A DNA stretch of 64,000 bases. Source: JAICMB01 sp963802915. GTDB lineage: Bacteria > Acidobacteriota > Terriglobia > Bryobacterales > Bryobacteraceae. This document shows, one piece after another, positions 52,174 to 61,278 of the stretch. The position numbers and the translations under genes are program-made. The stretch is from the NCBI GenBank assembly GCA_963802915.1, contig CAWDKQ010000008.1, positions 496,001 to 560,000 of the forward strand, given 5' to 3'. The first letter of the stretch is position 1. Each line of letters starts with the position of its first letter. The notes under the pieces are model-generated. The model had not been told where the DNA came from, ran no database searches, and was given only the letters and a program-made list of their open reading frames with translations.

Positions 52174-52256
52174 GCTCTATTGAACGGCCCCGGCTGGCAC
52201 AGAACAAGAATGTCGAAAGTACTTGCCGATCCAGTACGGATTGAACCGCTCCTGGT

Positions 52257-55200
52257 TCACGCCAATTCGGTCAATCGCTCGCCCAGATAATCCAGCACCT
52301 CCGACGGTGCCTGAATCCCATCGAGTGGAAGCCGCAGCACACCCGCCGGAGTGAACTGGGCTCCCTGAGTACCGGCAATCAGGTTCATCAGCCGGTTCGG
52401 ATCGATCCGCGATTCCTTGTGGAACTTCACGTTCAGCGCGCCTTGACGCCGATCGATTGCCTCGATCCCGAGCCGTTGCGCGCGACTCTTCAGCACGGAG
52501 AACTTCAACAGCGTCGCGACCGCTTCCGGCGGCGGCCCGTAACGATCCGCCAATTCGGATAGAATTCGCTCCGCATCTTCCGCCGTATTGACATCGGCCA
52601 TTTTCTTATACGCGCGCAATCTCTGGTGCTCATCGGAAATATATTCCGACGGAATGCGAATATCCAGCCCGAGATTTAGCGTCGAATGAACCTCCAGCGG
52701 CATCTCCTCGCCTTTAAGCTCGTGGACCGTCTCCTCCAGCAGCCGGACGTACATATCGAAACCTACCGCGGCAATATGGCCGTGTTGTTCGCCGCCTAGG
52801 ATATTACCCGCGCCGCGCAGTTCCAGATCGAGCGCGGCAATCTTGAAACCCGCTCCCAGATCGCTAAACTCCTTGAGCGCCGCGAGCCGCTTTCTGGCCA
52901 CTTCGCTCAACTCCGTGTCGCCGGGGACCAGCAGGTACGCGTACGCGCGCCGGTTCGATCTCCCTACGCGTCCGCGTAACTGGTACAGCTCGGAAAGACC
53001 GTATCGTTCCGCGTTCTCGATGATCATCGTGTTCGCCAGCGGAATGTCGAGCCCGTTCTCGACAATCGTGGTGCACACAAAGACGTCGTATTCGTGGCGC
53101 ATGAATCCGAGCAGCACCTTCTCCAGTTCGGATTCGCCCATCTGCCCGTGCCCTACGCCGACTCTCGCCTGCGGCAGCAGCTCTTTGATGCTGGACGCGC
53201 GCTGGAAAATCGAATCCACGCGATTGTGAACGAAATATACCTGCCCGCCGCGGCTCAGCTCCGTATCGATTGCTGTGCGAATCAGTTCCGGATCGAAGTG
53301 CGCGACGACCGTGTGAATCGCCAGCCGATCCTTGGGAGGCGTCTCAATCACCGACATATCGCGAATGCCCAGCAGCGACATGTGCAGCGTACGCGGAATC
53401 GGCGTGGCGCTCATCGTAAGAACATCCACGTTCCGCTTCATCTGCTTCAGGCGTTCCTTATGTCGAACGCCGAAACGCTGTTCTTCATCCACGATCAACA
53501 GCCCCAGATCCCGAAACTCGACATCCTTCGAAAAGATGCGATGCGTCCCGATCAGCACGTCGATTTTTCCCTCAGCCGTCTCTTCGAGAACCTGTTTGAT
53601 CTCCTTCGCGGTCCGGAACCGGCTCAACATTTCAATCCGCACCGGGAACGCCGCGAACCGTCGTTTGAAGCTCTCGTAGTGTTGAAACGCGAGCACCGTG
53701 GTCGGAGCCAAGACAGCCACCTGCTTCCCATCCCCGAGCGCCTTGAAAGCCGCCCGCATGGCCACTTCCGTTTTGCCGAAGCCGACATCGCCGCATAGCA
53801 GCCGATCCATGGGAGTGGAGCCCTCCATGTCTTTCTTGATCTGCTGCACCACCGATAGTTGATCTTTCGTCTCCGTGAATTCGAACGCGTCTTCGAACTC
53901 GCGTTGCCAGTTGCTATCGGGCGAGAACGAGAACCCTTCGGCCATCCTGCGCTGCGCGTAGAGTTTCAACAGCTCGTCCGCCATATCGCGCATCTTCGCC
54001 TTGACGCGCGATTTCGTTCGTTCCCAAGTGACGCCGCCCAGCCGGTCGAGCGGAGGCGCCGCGCCTTCTCCCGCCCCTCGGAACTTCTGCACCAGGTCCA
54101 TGCGCGTCAGCGGGACGTAAAGCCTCGCTTCGCCGGCATACTCCAGCAGCATGAAGTCGCCCTTTTGATCGCCCTGCACCAGCTCTCGCGTGCCCAGGAA
54201 TTTCCCGACTCCGTGCGTCACGTGGACCACGAAATCTCCGGGCTTTAAATCCGCGATATCGGCTGTGAATGCGCCGAATTGCGCTCGCGACGGTCCGGGC
54301 CGCGCCACAACATCGGAGGTATCGAACAAATCCTCCGATCCGAAGACTACGACCTGCGATCGAGGAAATGCCGCCCCGCGCCGTATATTTCCTTTGACCA
54401 GGAACGTGCTCGCCACGGCCCCAGCCATGTACGATCGCTCCGCGAGATATCGCCGCGTCGCGTCGCCCGGCTCGATGCCAATCTGGAATGGAACCGAATA
54501 TTCCTGAAGAATATCGGCCATACGCTCCAGTTCGCCGTTCGATTGCGCGAAGAAGACCACGCGGTTGCTCTGCTCGACGAGATTTCGCGCTTCCGCCACG
54601 GCCACCTGCATATTGCCGTGGAAGGTCATCGACGGCCGTGTCGCGATATGCGTGCTGGTGGAGTGCGCCAGGTCGAGTTCCCGCATCTCCACTTCGGCCT
54701 GATCCTCGACATGCGCGCGGAGTTCATTCCAGTGAAAGAAATTCTTCTCCGTTGGGCACGGCGGCGGACGATCGGGATCTTCCAACCGCTTCCAGAGCCT
54801 CTCCGCTGCCGTCGAAATCTGTTCCGGCTCGTCAAAGACAACCACCGGCTTTTCAATCAGCGTAAATAACGAATGACTCCGCGGACGAACCAGCGGAACG
54901 CAATATTCCCAGCCGGCGAACGCATCGCCTGGGCTCGGAGTTTCGATCTGCTCGGACAAGGCGTGGAACAAAGCACGCGATTTCGGATACTCCACCAACG
55001 GGAGCACCGTCACCTCGTTGACTTTCATCACGGACCGCTGCGTATCCACATCGAAGCGCCGGATCGACTCGATCAGATCGCCGAAAAGCTCGATGCGGAC
55101 CGGCTTCGAATTCTCGGCCGGGAAAATATCGAGGATGCCGCCGCGCAGTGAGTAATCGCCGACCATCTCAACCGGTTCCCGCCGCTCGTACCCGACGCTA

Positions 55201-55823
55201 TCGAGATGCGCAATCAGATCTTCCAGAGGAATCTCTTCATTCACGCGCAGCGTGAGCGCAAGCTGCCGGTAAAACTCCGCCGGCTCTGTCCGCAGCAACG
55301 CCGACGCCACGGGTGTAACGGTGATCGGCGCGCGCCGGTTCGCAATCCGCCAGAGTGCAATGGCGCGCTGCGATGCAATCTCGCTATGCGGCGAGAGACG
55401 CTGCGAAGGAAGAACGTCGAGCGCGGGCACCAGCTGCGGACGCGGAACATCGGAAGTGACAAGAAGGTCGAAAAACGTTTCGATCGCCTCGGCCAGCGCC
55501 TCGGCCTCTTTATTGCCGTCCGCGATGACGATCAGTGGACGCTCCGTCGCCTGCCACAACAGGACCGCATACAACGCTTTCGCCGTTGTAGTAAGTCCTG
55601 AAAGAGACAACCGCGCGTGCGGGTCGCGAAGGAGCTGTCCCACGGCTTCCTGAAAGGCTGCTTCTCTTCCCAGGCTTTGGAACAGATCGCGGATTGCGGG
55701 ATGGGTCAAGTCGAGGTTCTTGTCCCATTTTACCGGACCCCGTTCCGAACCCGTGTGTAAATCAACCGCAGCGAGTGGCGGGAGATTGTCCATTCCGACG
55801 AGATGGCAACAAACCGTCAACAT
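52257..55823 (-). CDS. mfd: Transcription-repair coupling factor Mfd
   Basis: 1,188 residues from ATG 55823; ATG 55793 (MDNLPPL) is an alternative because no ribosome site is clear. Order: UvrB-like N-terminus (LPSQRLSPHSEIASQR, YSLRGGILDIFPAEN), the RNA polymerase-interacting domain (DFVVHVTHGVGKFLGTRELVQG), Walker A GDVGFGKTEVAMRAAFKAL, VDEEQRFGVRHKERLKQ (DEEQ), ATPIPRTLHMSLLGIRDMS, and the C-terminal TRG/regulatory part (GAGFKIAALDLELRGAGNILGGEQHG, NLGLDIRIPSEYI). Mfd removes stalled RNA polymerase and brings UvrA. The length is normal. Its 5' end carries one copy of the 23-bp repeat. Confidence 0.97.
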   Translation of the reverse strand: MLTVCCHLVGMDNLPPLAAVDLHTGSERGPVKWDKNLDLTHPAIRDLFQSLGREAAFQEAVGQLLRDPHARLSLSGLTTTAKALYAVLLWQATERPLIVIADGNKEAEALAEAIETFFDLLVTSDVPRPQLVPALDVLPSQRLSPHSEIASQRAIALWRIANRRAPITVTPVASALLRTEPAEFYRQLALTLRVNEEIPLEDLIAHLDSVGYERREPVEMVGDYSLRGGILDIFPAENSKPVRIELFGDLIESIRRFDVDTQRSVMKVNEVTVLPLVEYPKSRALFHALSEQIETPSPGDAFAGWEYCVPLVRPRSHSLFTLIEKPVVVFDEPEQISTAAERLWKRLEDPDRPPPCPTEKNFFHWNELRAHVEDQAEVEMRELDLAHSTSTHIATRPSMTFHGNMQVAVAEARNLVEQSNRVVFFAQSNGELERMADILQEYSVPFQIGIEPGDATRRYLAERSYMAGAVASTFLVKGNIRRGAAFPRSQVVVFGSEDLFDTSDVVARPGPSRAQFGAFTADIADLKPGDFVVHVTHGVGKFLGTRELVQGDQKGDFMLLEYAGEARLYVPLTRMDLVQKFRGAGEGAAPPLDRLGGVTWERTKSRVKAKMRDMADELLKLYAQRRMAEGFSFSPDSNWQREFEDAFEFTETKDQLSVVQQIKKDMEGSTPMDRLLCGDVGFGKTEVAMRAAFKALGDGKQVAVLAPTTVLAFQHYESFKRRFAAFPVRIEMLSRFRTAKEIKQVLEETAEGKIDVLIGTHRIFSKDVEFRDLGLLIVDEEQRFGVRHKERLKQMKRNVDVLTMSATPIPRTLHMSLLGIRDMSVIETPPKDRLAIHTVVAHFDPELIRTAIDTELSRGGQVYFVHNRVDSIFQRASSIKELLPQARVGVGHGQMGESELEKVLLGFMRHEYDVFVCTTIVENGLDIPLANTMIIENAERYGLSELYQLRGRVGRSNRRAYAYLLVPGDTELSEVARKRLAALKEFSDLGAGFKIAALDLELRGAGNILGGEQHGHIAAVGFDMYVRLLEETVHELKGEEMPLEVHSTLNLGLDIRIPSEYISDEHQRLRAYKKMADVNTAEDAERILSELADRYGPPPEAVATLLKFSVLKSRAQRLGIEAIDRRQGALNVKFHKESRIDPNRLMNLIAGTQGAQFTPAGVLRLPLDGIQAPSEVLDYLGERLTELA

Positions 55824-55837
55824 GGATTCCAGACGCG
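55815..55837. repeat. 23-bp direct repeat, copy A (overlaps mfd start)
   Basis: Copy A begins CGTCAACATGG, continues ATTCCAGACGCG and spans the mfd start codon. It matches copy B (59110-59132) at 22 of 23 positions, A instead of G at position 8. Flanking sequence differs on both sides. Confidence 0.65.
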
Positions 55838-55851
55838 TTTGGCGGACCTAT

Positions 55852-57429
55852 TCAGACTGAAACGACCTCGGGCGTCGGGAGCACCAAACGGATACCGGCG
55901 GCATCGGCCTCATTCGAATGGGTGAATGCATGAGTTCGGTCGAGGATCAAACGGGCTCGATCCAAATCTGAAAAATCGACCGCGGCCGTGTACTTCTGCG
56001 CGAAATCGATCACTCGAACAAGAGCGCCCGTAACGCCGTTCTGCGAGAGCGCCTTCAAAGCCATCAGATAGTTATTGCGGTAGACCGTCGGCACAATGAT
56101 TCGGTTCTCACTTGCGGCGACGAGTTCGGCATTCATCATGATGCGAGCTACGCGTCCGTTGCCATCCGCGAACGGATGGACCTCGGAAACCAGGAACATC
56201 ATGAATATCGCACGATGCAGCGGGCTTGTCAGACCACGGTAGATTTCAAAACCCTTCGCGAGCGTTCCCTCCACCAGCTCTGGTGTCACGAAGGTGGTTG
56301 AGCCAGCCCGGTTAGGCTCCGACTTAAAGCGTCCCGGCCCTTCGTCCGGGCGCCCTTCCATGATTCGAGCGTGTCGGCTTTTCAAAAGAGCGATGAGTTC
56401 GGTAGAGTTCCCAGGGAGACGAGACATGTCGTTCTGGTCGGACACCACTCGCCATGTGCCCAGTACGTCATGGGCATCCTCGGGTCGTGCTTTGGGTATG
56501 TGTCCCTTGAACACAATATCCGCCGCCTCGTCGACGGCGAACTCCGTGCCCTCGATAAAGTTTGAGAAATACGCTTCGAAAAATGGAAGCGCCGGACCGT
56601 CCGTCGATCGCGCCAGGCGGATCACGGGCGCAGTTCCCGCAAGTTCCGCGAATAGACGCTGAAACAGTTCCAGGCGGTGCGGGTCGTATGGCATTCCTGC
56701 CGCCCGCGCGATGGCAATTGGTGAATCCAGAGCTGCTTTGCGTGTGCCGAGCAACGTGCCAATCAGCGCATCGAGGCGTTGAAACTCCTCCGGTAGCCTG
56801 AGCTGGGCGGCAACCTCGCGGGCGTCATCGCGCATTCGCTGAATCGCAGGCTCGCCACTGTGGCGCAGTAGTTCGTCGAGTCGCTCTTCAATCTCGCGCT
56901 TTGACAAAGTCCTGGCTACGCCTTCCCTCGCGCGCGATGAACGCATGTTCTCCAGGAAGGCTCGCGCAGGCGAGGCGATTCTGAGTCCACTGATAAACTG
57001 CCTGTCGCTCTCCAATGGCGGTGGTCCCTTGCGGGGGCGAAGAGTCACCCCTGGGATGGAAATGTTCCGTTTGTGGTTTGCGATGAGAAAGACGGACCCG
57101 TCTGCCGCTGGTCGATTCTCCAGCGCGGTGCGGTCGGCAATGAGGGCGCCGGGAAGATAGGCAGCCACCAATGGCCAGAGATTCCGTTGCACGATTTTCT
57201 CAGGCGGATCTTTGAGATTCTGTGTATACAGCCTGGACCCTAATTTCCGGAGTCGGCCGGCGCGGACCTCGCGCGAAACGGCTGTTGCCAGGTCTGCACT
57301 GGAAACGAAAGCCTCGGGCATCTTGGAGAAATCGGGCAATAGGACCGTCCCACCCCCAAGTCTAGCAATTTTTTGGGGCTTAATGGAGCAATTATGAAAG
57401 TTTATGGGATCTAACGATCGAATTGCCAC
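55852..57429 (-). CDS. AbiEi-like N-terminal domain fused to Fic AMP-transferase
   Basis: 525 residues from GTG 57429; ATG 57321 (MPEAF) is a possible shorter start. The first ~190 residues look like an AbiEi-type winged helix and associated domain (FVSSADLATAVSREVRAGRLRKLGSRLYTQN, LWPLVAAYLPGALIADRTAL). A Fic domain follows with SNFIEGTEF, matching the inhibitory (S/T)xxxE(G/N) helix upstream of it, and the active site HPFADGNGR at residues 418-426. Fic enzymes move AMP from ATP to target Ser/Thr/Tyr. The inhibitory helix implies self-control. It sits just past the mfd start, in the island. Confidence 0.85.
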   Translation of the reverse strand: MAIRSLDPINFHNCSIKPQKIARLGGGTVLLPDFSKMPEAFVSSADLATAVSREVRAGRLRKLGSRLYTQNLKDPPEKIVQRNLWPLVAAYLPGALIADRTALENRPAADGSVFLIANHKRNISIPGVTLRPRKGPPPLESDRQFISGLRIASPARAFLENMRSSRAREGVARTLSKREIEERLDELLRHSGEPAIQRMRDDAREVAAQLRLPEEFQRLDALIGTLLGTRKAALDSPIAIARAAGMPYDPHRLELFQRLFAELAGTAPVIRLARSTDGPALPFFEAYFSNFIEGTEFAVDEAADIVFKGHIPKARPEDAHDVLGTWRVVSDQNDMSRLPGNSTELIALLKSRHARIMEGRPDEGPGRFKSEPNRAGSTTFVTPELVEGTLAKGFEIYRGLTSPLHRAIFMMFLVSEVHPFADGNGRVARIMMNAELVAASENRIIVPTVYRNNYLMALKALSQNGVTGALVRVIDFAQKYTAAVDFSDLDRARLILDRTHAFTHSNEADAAGIRLVLPTPEVVSV

Positions 57430-57796
57430 CGGGAGCAGTTGGCGACAAATCGGGCGCTAACAGGCCGTGCCTGAACCCCGCTGCAAGTTTCCGGGATACA
57501 AGGGCAAGGCTATGCAATTTTTAGGGAATTAAGCCGCAAGAGCCCGCAAGTCTTTCGAAGCCAGTTCACGTCCACATTATTGCGTCCCCTGATCGCTGAA
57601 TCTGGAACTTCCATCTTCTGCCGGGCAGGCAGTCGTCCGGCTTCCATAGCTTGTTGTAAGAAAACGCGCCTGCTTGCCAGAAGGTGCGCCGGCCCCGCCA
57701 GCGGTGCCCGATCGGGAAACGATAAGTCCTGGTGCTTTATCGGGAACGCTCCGGCGAGAGAAGTTATCGGGCTAGAATCGCTCTATAGAGACGACC
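57430..57796. other. Non-coding interval between the Fic and FG-GAP genes
   Basis: No frame looks coding in this 367-base interval. TAGAAT at 57773-57778 lies 18 nt before ATG 57797 and could be the -10 of the FG-GAP gene. TTATCGGG occurs twice (57737 and 57764), a possible operator or chance. Confidence 0.4.
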
Positions 57797-59017
57797 ATGT
57801 CCAAGGCTGTTCTTGACCGGCGGTTCAAAGATAAGAAGGTTGGCTCGCTAGCATGGGTGCTGCTTGCAGCTGTTCTGTTGGCTCAGGCACAACCGGCATC
57901 GACCCCGGTTTTGCGTTCTTTCGATCGCGTTCTGCTGCTTGAAGAGAAAGCCGCAACCTCGGCCGGCGTAAGCGTGGGCGACGTCAACGGAGACGGCCTA
58001 CCGGACATCGTTCTTGGCAAAGGGCGGCATTGGCCGCTCTTCAATCGCGTGCTCTTGAACGATGGCCATGGCGGCTTCATCGCTAGTAACCTGGGGACGG
58101 CGCCCGACCGCACCTATTCGGCGGCGCTGGCCGATGTCGACGGCGACGGCCACCTGGACATCGTAGTCAGCAACGATGCGCCCGATCGCAAACTTGTCTA
58201 CCTGAATGACGGCAAGGGTCACTTCACTGAATTCGGCACGTTCGGCGATCCCAAGTGGAGCACGCGGTACGTGACCCTGGCGGACCTTAACGGTGACGGA
58301 TACCCGGACATCGTGGCCGCCAACCGCGGCGACTTTCCGGACTTGGTGGACGGAAAACCGGGTAAAGGCTCCCAAGTTCCCACTCCGAGTTACGTCTGCC
58401 TCAACGATGGGAAAGGACATTTCCCGGCTTGCCAGCCACTGCCAACCGAATCAGCAACCTCGATCGTAGCGGCGGACTTCGACGGCGATGGCGCGTTCGA
58501 CCTGTTTGTGCCTCATCGTGACGGCGGCCAGAGCATCGTGCTTTGGAACGACGGCAAGGGCCACTTCCCGGCCTCGACCAAGGTAGGGGCAGCTAGAGCG
58601 TGGATTCGCATGGGCGCGGCCGGCGACCTTGACGGCGACGGGCGGCCCGATTTGGCGATCATCGATGAACGCCTCAAGGCTGCGTTCATCATCTTTAATC
58701 GCGGCGGACGCCAGTTCGGAGATCCGGTCAGGCTTCCCGGCCCCGAGCGGCCCCCATACTGCCTGGCGATCGCCGACTTGAATCGCGACAAGCGGCCGGA
58801 CATCGTCGTGGGCTATGTGGAGTTGCCCGGATCGGTGTACTTCAACACCGGGCAGGGCCGCACGTTCCACGACGTCCCCTGGAACGACGGCAAGGGCACC
58901 GTGTACGGCCTTGCCTTCGCCGACTTCGATGGAGACGGTTGGCCGGACATCGTGGCGGCGCGTTCCGATGCTCCCAATGGCATCTGGTTCAACACGAAAC
59001 CGGGCCGTGGGCACTAA
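57797..59017 (+). CDS. Exported FG-GAP/VCBS repeat protein
   Basis: 406 residues. The signal segment is GSLAWVLLAAVLLAQAQ. The mature protein is built from about six FG-GAP/VCBS-type repeats, each with the calcium-binding loop DxNxDGxxDIV: GDVNGDGLPDIVLG, ADVDGDGHLDIVVS, ADLNGDGYPDIVAA, ADFDGDGAFDLFVP, GDLDGDGRPDLAII, ADFDGDGWPDIVAA. Together these form a beta-propeller like integrin alpha, probably surface-exposed and calcium-stabilised. No catalytic domain is attached. It lies between the Fic gene and the second copy of the 23-bp repeat. Confidence 0.88.
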   Translation: MSKAVLDRRFKDKKVGSLAWVLLAAVLLAQAQPASTPVLRSFDRVLLLEEKAATSAGVSVGDVNGDGLPDIVLGKGRHWPLFNRVLLNDGHGGFIASNLGTAPDRTYSAALADVDGDGHLDIVVSNDAPDRKLVYLNDGKGHFTEFGTFGDPKWSTRYVTLADLNGDGYPDIVAANRGDFPDLVDGKPGKGSQVPTPSYVCLNDGKGHFPACQPLPTESATSIVAADFDGDGAFDLFVPHRDGGQSIVLWNDGKGHFPASTKVGAARAWIRMGAAGDLDGDGRPDLAIIDERLKAAFIIFNRGGRQFGDPVRLPGPERPPYCLAIADLNRDKRPDIVVGYVELPGSVYFNTGQGRTFHDVPWNDGKGTVYGLAFADFDGDGWPDIVAARSDAPNGIWFNTKPGRGH

Positions 59018-59466
59018 CACTCTATGACCCAAACGGACCGCAAGCGTCGCGAACTACTTGTTTTGGTCATGGCCGGCCGATCTGGGCCCGGCACCAACGC
59101 CAACAGCTGCGTCAACGTGGATTCCAGACGCGATGCGCGTTTCTCGTTCTCTATGTGCACGAGAACGATTGATGCTCTTTGAATGAGCAGCTTAGGTGGT
59201 ATGCAGGTCTCTCGGCCTCGGGGGAGGCGAGTCCTCCTTTGCTCGCACGTGGGTGTTACACGCGGGACTCAGAATACTACCTACTGGATTTGAAGAACGG
59301 AGACTTGACCACCAGTCAGTCTATATCGGCTTGGCGTCGTTGACTGTTCAGCTTGGGAAGATTTCCCCTATATGGTTGTTGGCGGCAGGAGGATAGCGGG
59401 CAAAATTCAACCCACAAGCGATTCTCTCAAGAATGGTTAACAGGCGGGACACGAAGCACGGCGGGC
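59018..59466. other. Interval with no supportable gene
   Basis: The small frames in this 449-base stretch look random. It holds the second 23-bp repeat copy at 59110-59132. It may be the far boundary of an insertion or the remnant of a lost gene. Confidence 0.5.
59110..59132. repeat. 23-bp direct repeat, copy B
   Basis: Copy B of the repeat at 55815-55837, in the same orientation, with one mismatch (G for A at position 8). The two copies are 3,295 bases apart and bracket the Fic and FG-GAP genes. Confidence 0.65.
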
Positions 59467-60051
59467 TCAGGATCTGTTGGCAATGTTCGCCAAGGCACGG
59501 CACCGCTGCGCTTCCGTGTGGGCCTCGTCCAAACCCTTCAGGGTGCGGCATAGCGCGAGAAGATCAGCCTTCACCTGATCCTTGTCGGAATCGCCAATAT
59601 GGGAATTGAAATACAGCCATCCGAAGAGCTGTGCGGTGTTCTGGACGAGCAACGCATCGAGCTCGGTTCGGGCGAGCTTTTGTGCGCCGACATCATCCGT
59701 CAACACCGCCTGGCGTGTCTTCTTCGCGAAGACGATGACGGAAAGCTCCCCGGTGCTGATCTTCTTCCGGTTTTTCAGGATCTCAACGTCCTGAAGATCC
59801 TCAATCGCTATCCCGTGAAACGCGATTTTCCCTGCCGCGACCTTGGACCGCAGCCGCTTTTGCAATTCATCGCGTTCCGGCCACGCGCGGCGGCTGGGCT
59901 TATGAAGGCACTCATACCGCACGAAAGTGGTTGAGCAGAGGCGCACGCCCGCAGATTCTGCCGTGGAATAGAGCATCGGTGATGCCAGCAGATTCCAGAG
60001 CGAACAGGTATCGGCCACGTTCAGCTTTTCAAATTTCGATACGTCGATCAA
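59467..60051 (-). CDS. PIN-like ribonuclease domain protein, probable toxin
   Basis: 194 residues. The PIN-type acidic set is visible: VADTCSLWNLLA (Asp14), FVRYECL (Glu47), STGELSVIVFAKK (Glu) and VLTDDVGAQKLA (Asp pair). PIN domains cut RNA with Mg or Mn and are typical toxins. Its start overlaps the upstream XRE-ImmA gene by ATGA, so the two are co-translated. XRE-ImmA/IrrE with PIN is a predicted toxin-antitoxin pairing in the literature (COG2856 family). Which partner neutralises the other here is inferred. Confidence 0.75.
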   Translation of the reverse strand: MIDVSKFEKLNVADTCSLWNLLASPMLYSTAESAGVRLCSTTFVRYECLHKPSRRAWPERDELQKRLRSKVAAGKIAFHGIAIEDLQDVEILKNRKKISTGELSVIVFAKKTRQAVLTDDVGAQKLARTELDALLVQNTAQLFGWLYFNSHIGDSDKDQVKADLLALCRTLKGLDEAHTEAQRCRALANIANRS

Positions 60052-61181
60052 TGCACCGATACCTTCACCCCGAACAGCTCGCCGATTTCTTCGAGTTCGG
60101 AATCATCCGTCAGTAGCATCTCGGCGGCTCGGCCTCCGCTGACGATTCCCCGGTTCCATGCCTCAAGGCATAAATCGACGTAGAAGTTGGTCAATCCGCG
60201 CTGAAGAAGGATTTCTTTCCTGGCCGCCGCTGTTTCCGAAAGGTTCGCCAGCTCGGGATCGATCTTTTCGTGCGCCGGAACCTTGGCCTGCCGGAGTTCG
60301 TCCACTTCACGATCACTGATGATCTTGGACTCTTTAAGTGCTATCGCCAGCGCATGGGTGCTCACCTTGAGCTTGCTCGCCCACCTCACGATTTGCTGCC
60401 GGGTCCATTCCGTCAACGGGATCTGCGTGATGACCTCAGGCGGCAGTATGTAGCGGGACGCGAACGTGTTGGCGCGAATCTCGACATATTCCTGGCCCTT
60501 ATCCTTGAAGGAAACGATCACATCGTCGCCGTGGTCGAGAATGCCGTGGGCGCCTTCATGGGCGCCGGTGAATCTCTGCCTATATATGTCCTCGGAATAG
60601 TTCACGAGGATGCAGGTCCCCGCCGATGGATGTTGTATCGTGAGTCCCGAAATATTGGAGTTTTCCAGCCGGCGGCGGAATACATGGAACCCCAAGCGCC
60701 GGAAGTCCGCATAAACATCACTCGGGACTGCGTTGGGCGCGTATTTGAAATGGCGACGCAGGGCTTTTGCGGCTGCCTCGCCGTGGCCCTTGTAGTAATT
60801 GCCCGTCGGCGTGAAGCCGAACGGTTCGGTTTTGCGACTGAGTTCGGTGAGAAGAAAGGCCTCGCACTCACAAAGAAAAATGAATTCCTGTATGCTTCTC
60901 CGGTCGTTTCGCGTGAATTCGTTGCCGAATTTCCGGTAGAGGGTCTCCGTCTGCTGAAATGCGGCCAGCTTCTCGTTGGAGACGAAAAACCGATAATCGC
61001 ACTGGAAGAAGTCGGCGATGATGAGGACTTCGTCGCCCGTGGGAACGATCCGCCCTGCTTCGAGGCCCTCAAACCTGTCGAGCGGAATTCCGGTGTTCAA
61101 CGCCAATTCCTCGGGCGCGAGTTGCCGCTGGTCCCGATAAGACCGCAGCTTCCGCGCGAATTCGTTGAGATCAAACGACAC
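60048..61181 (-). CDS. XRE-type HTH plus ImmA/IrrE zinc peptidase
   Basis: 377 residues from GTG 61181. Residues 1-65 are an HTH of the XRE type (FARKLRSYRDQRQLAPEELALNTGIPLDRFEGLEAGR). The centre carries the zinc-peptidase site HEGAH at 208-212 followed by FASRYILPPEVI, typical of ImmA/IrrE (COG2856). The C-terminal part contains a second helical region (QIVRWASKLKVSTHALAIALKES). Such proteins bind DNA and cleave or control partner proteins after stress. It is coupled to the PIN gene and divergent from the TIR operon. Confidence 0.88.
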   Translation of the reverse strand: MSFDLNEFARKLRSYRDQRQLAPEELALNTGIPLDRFEGLEAGRIVPTGDEVLIIADFFQCDYRFFVSNEKLAAFQQTETLYRKFGNEFTRNDRRSIQEFIFLCECEAFLLTELSRKTEPFGFTPTGNYYKGHGEAAAKALRRHFKYAPNAVPSDVYADFRRLGFHVFRRRLENSNISGLTIQHPSAGTCILVNYSEDIYRQRFTGAHEGAHGILDHGDDVIVSFKDKGQEYVEIRANTFASRYILPPEVITQIPLTEWTRQQIVRWASKLKVSTHALAIALKESKIISDREVDELRQAKVPAHEKIDPELANLSETAAARKEILLQRGLTNFYVDLCLEAWNRGIVSGGRAAEMLLTDDSELEEIGELFGVKVSVH

Positions 61182-61189
61182 GGTCTACT

Positions 61190-61195
61190 ATTCTA
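61190..61195 (-). promoter_or_regulatory. TAGAAT before the XRE-ImmA gene
   Basis: On the minus strand TAGAAT ends 8 nt before GTG 61181, with no ribosome site between, giving a near-leaderless transcript. A weak -35 (TTCGCA) sits 16 nt upstream. Confidence 0.4.
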
Positions 61196-61278
61196 ACGCT
61201 TTGGCCAGCAATGCGAAGGATTTGCGAAGCGGGTGAAATCGCACCCCGCCAAACGGTAAAATCAGCGTTGGCCCTCAA

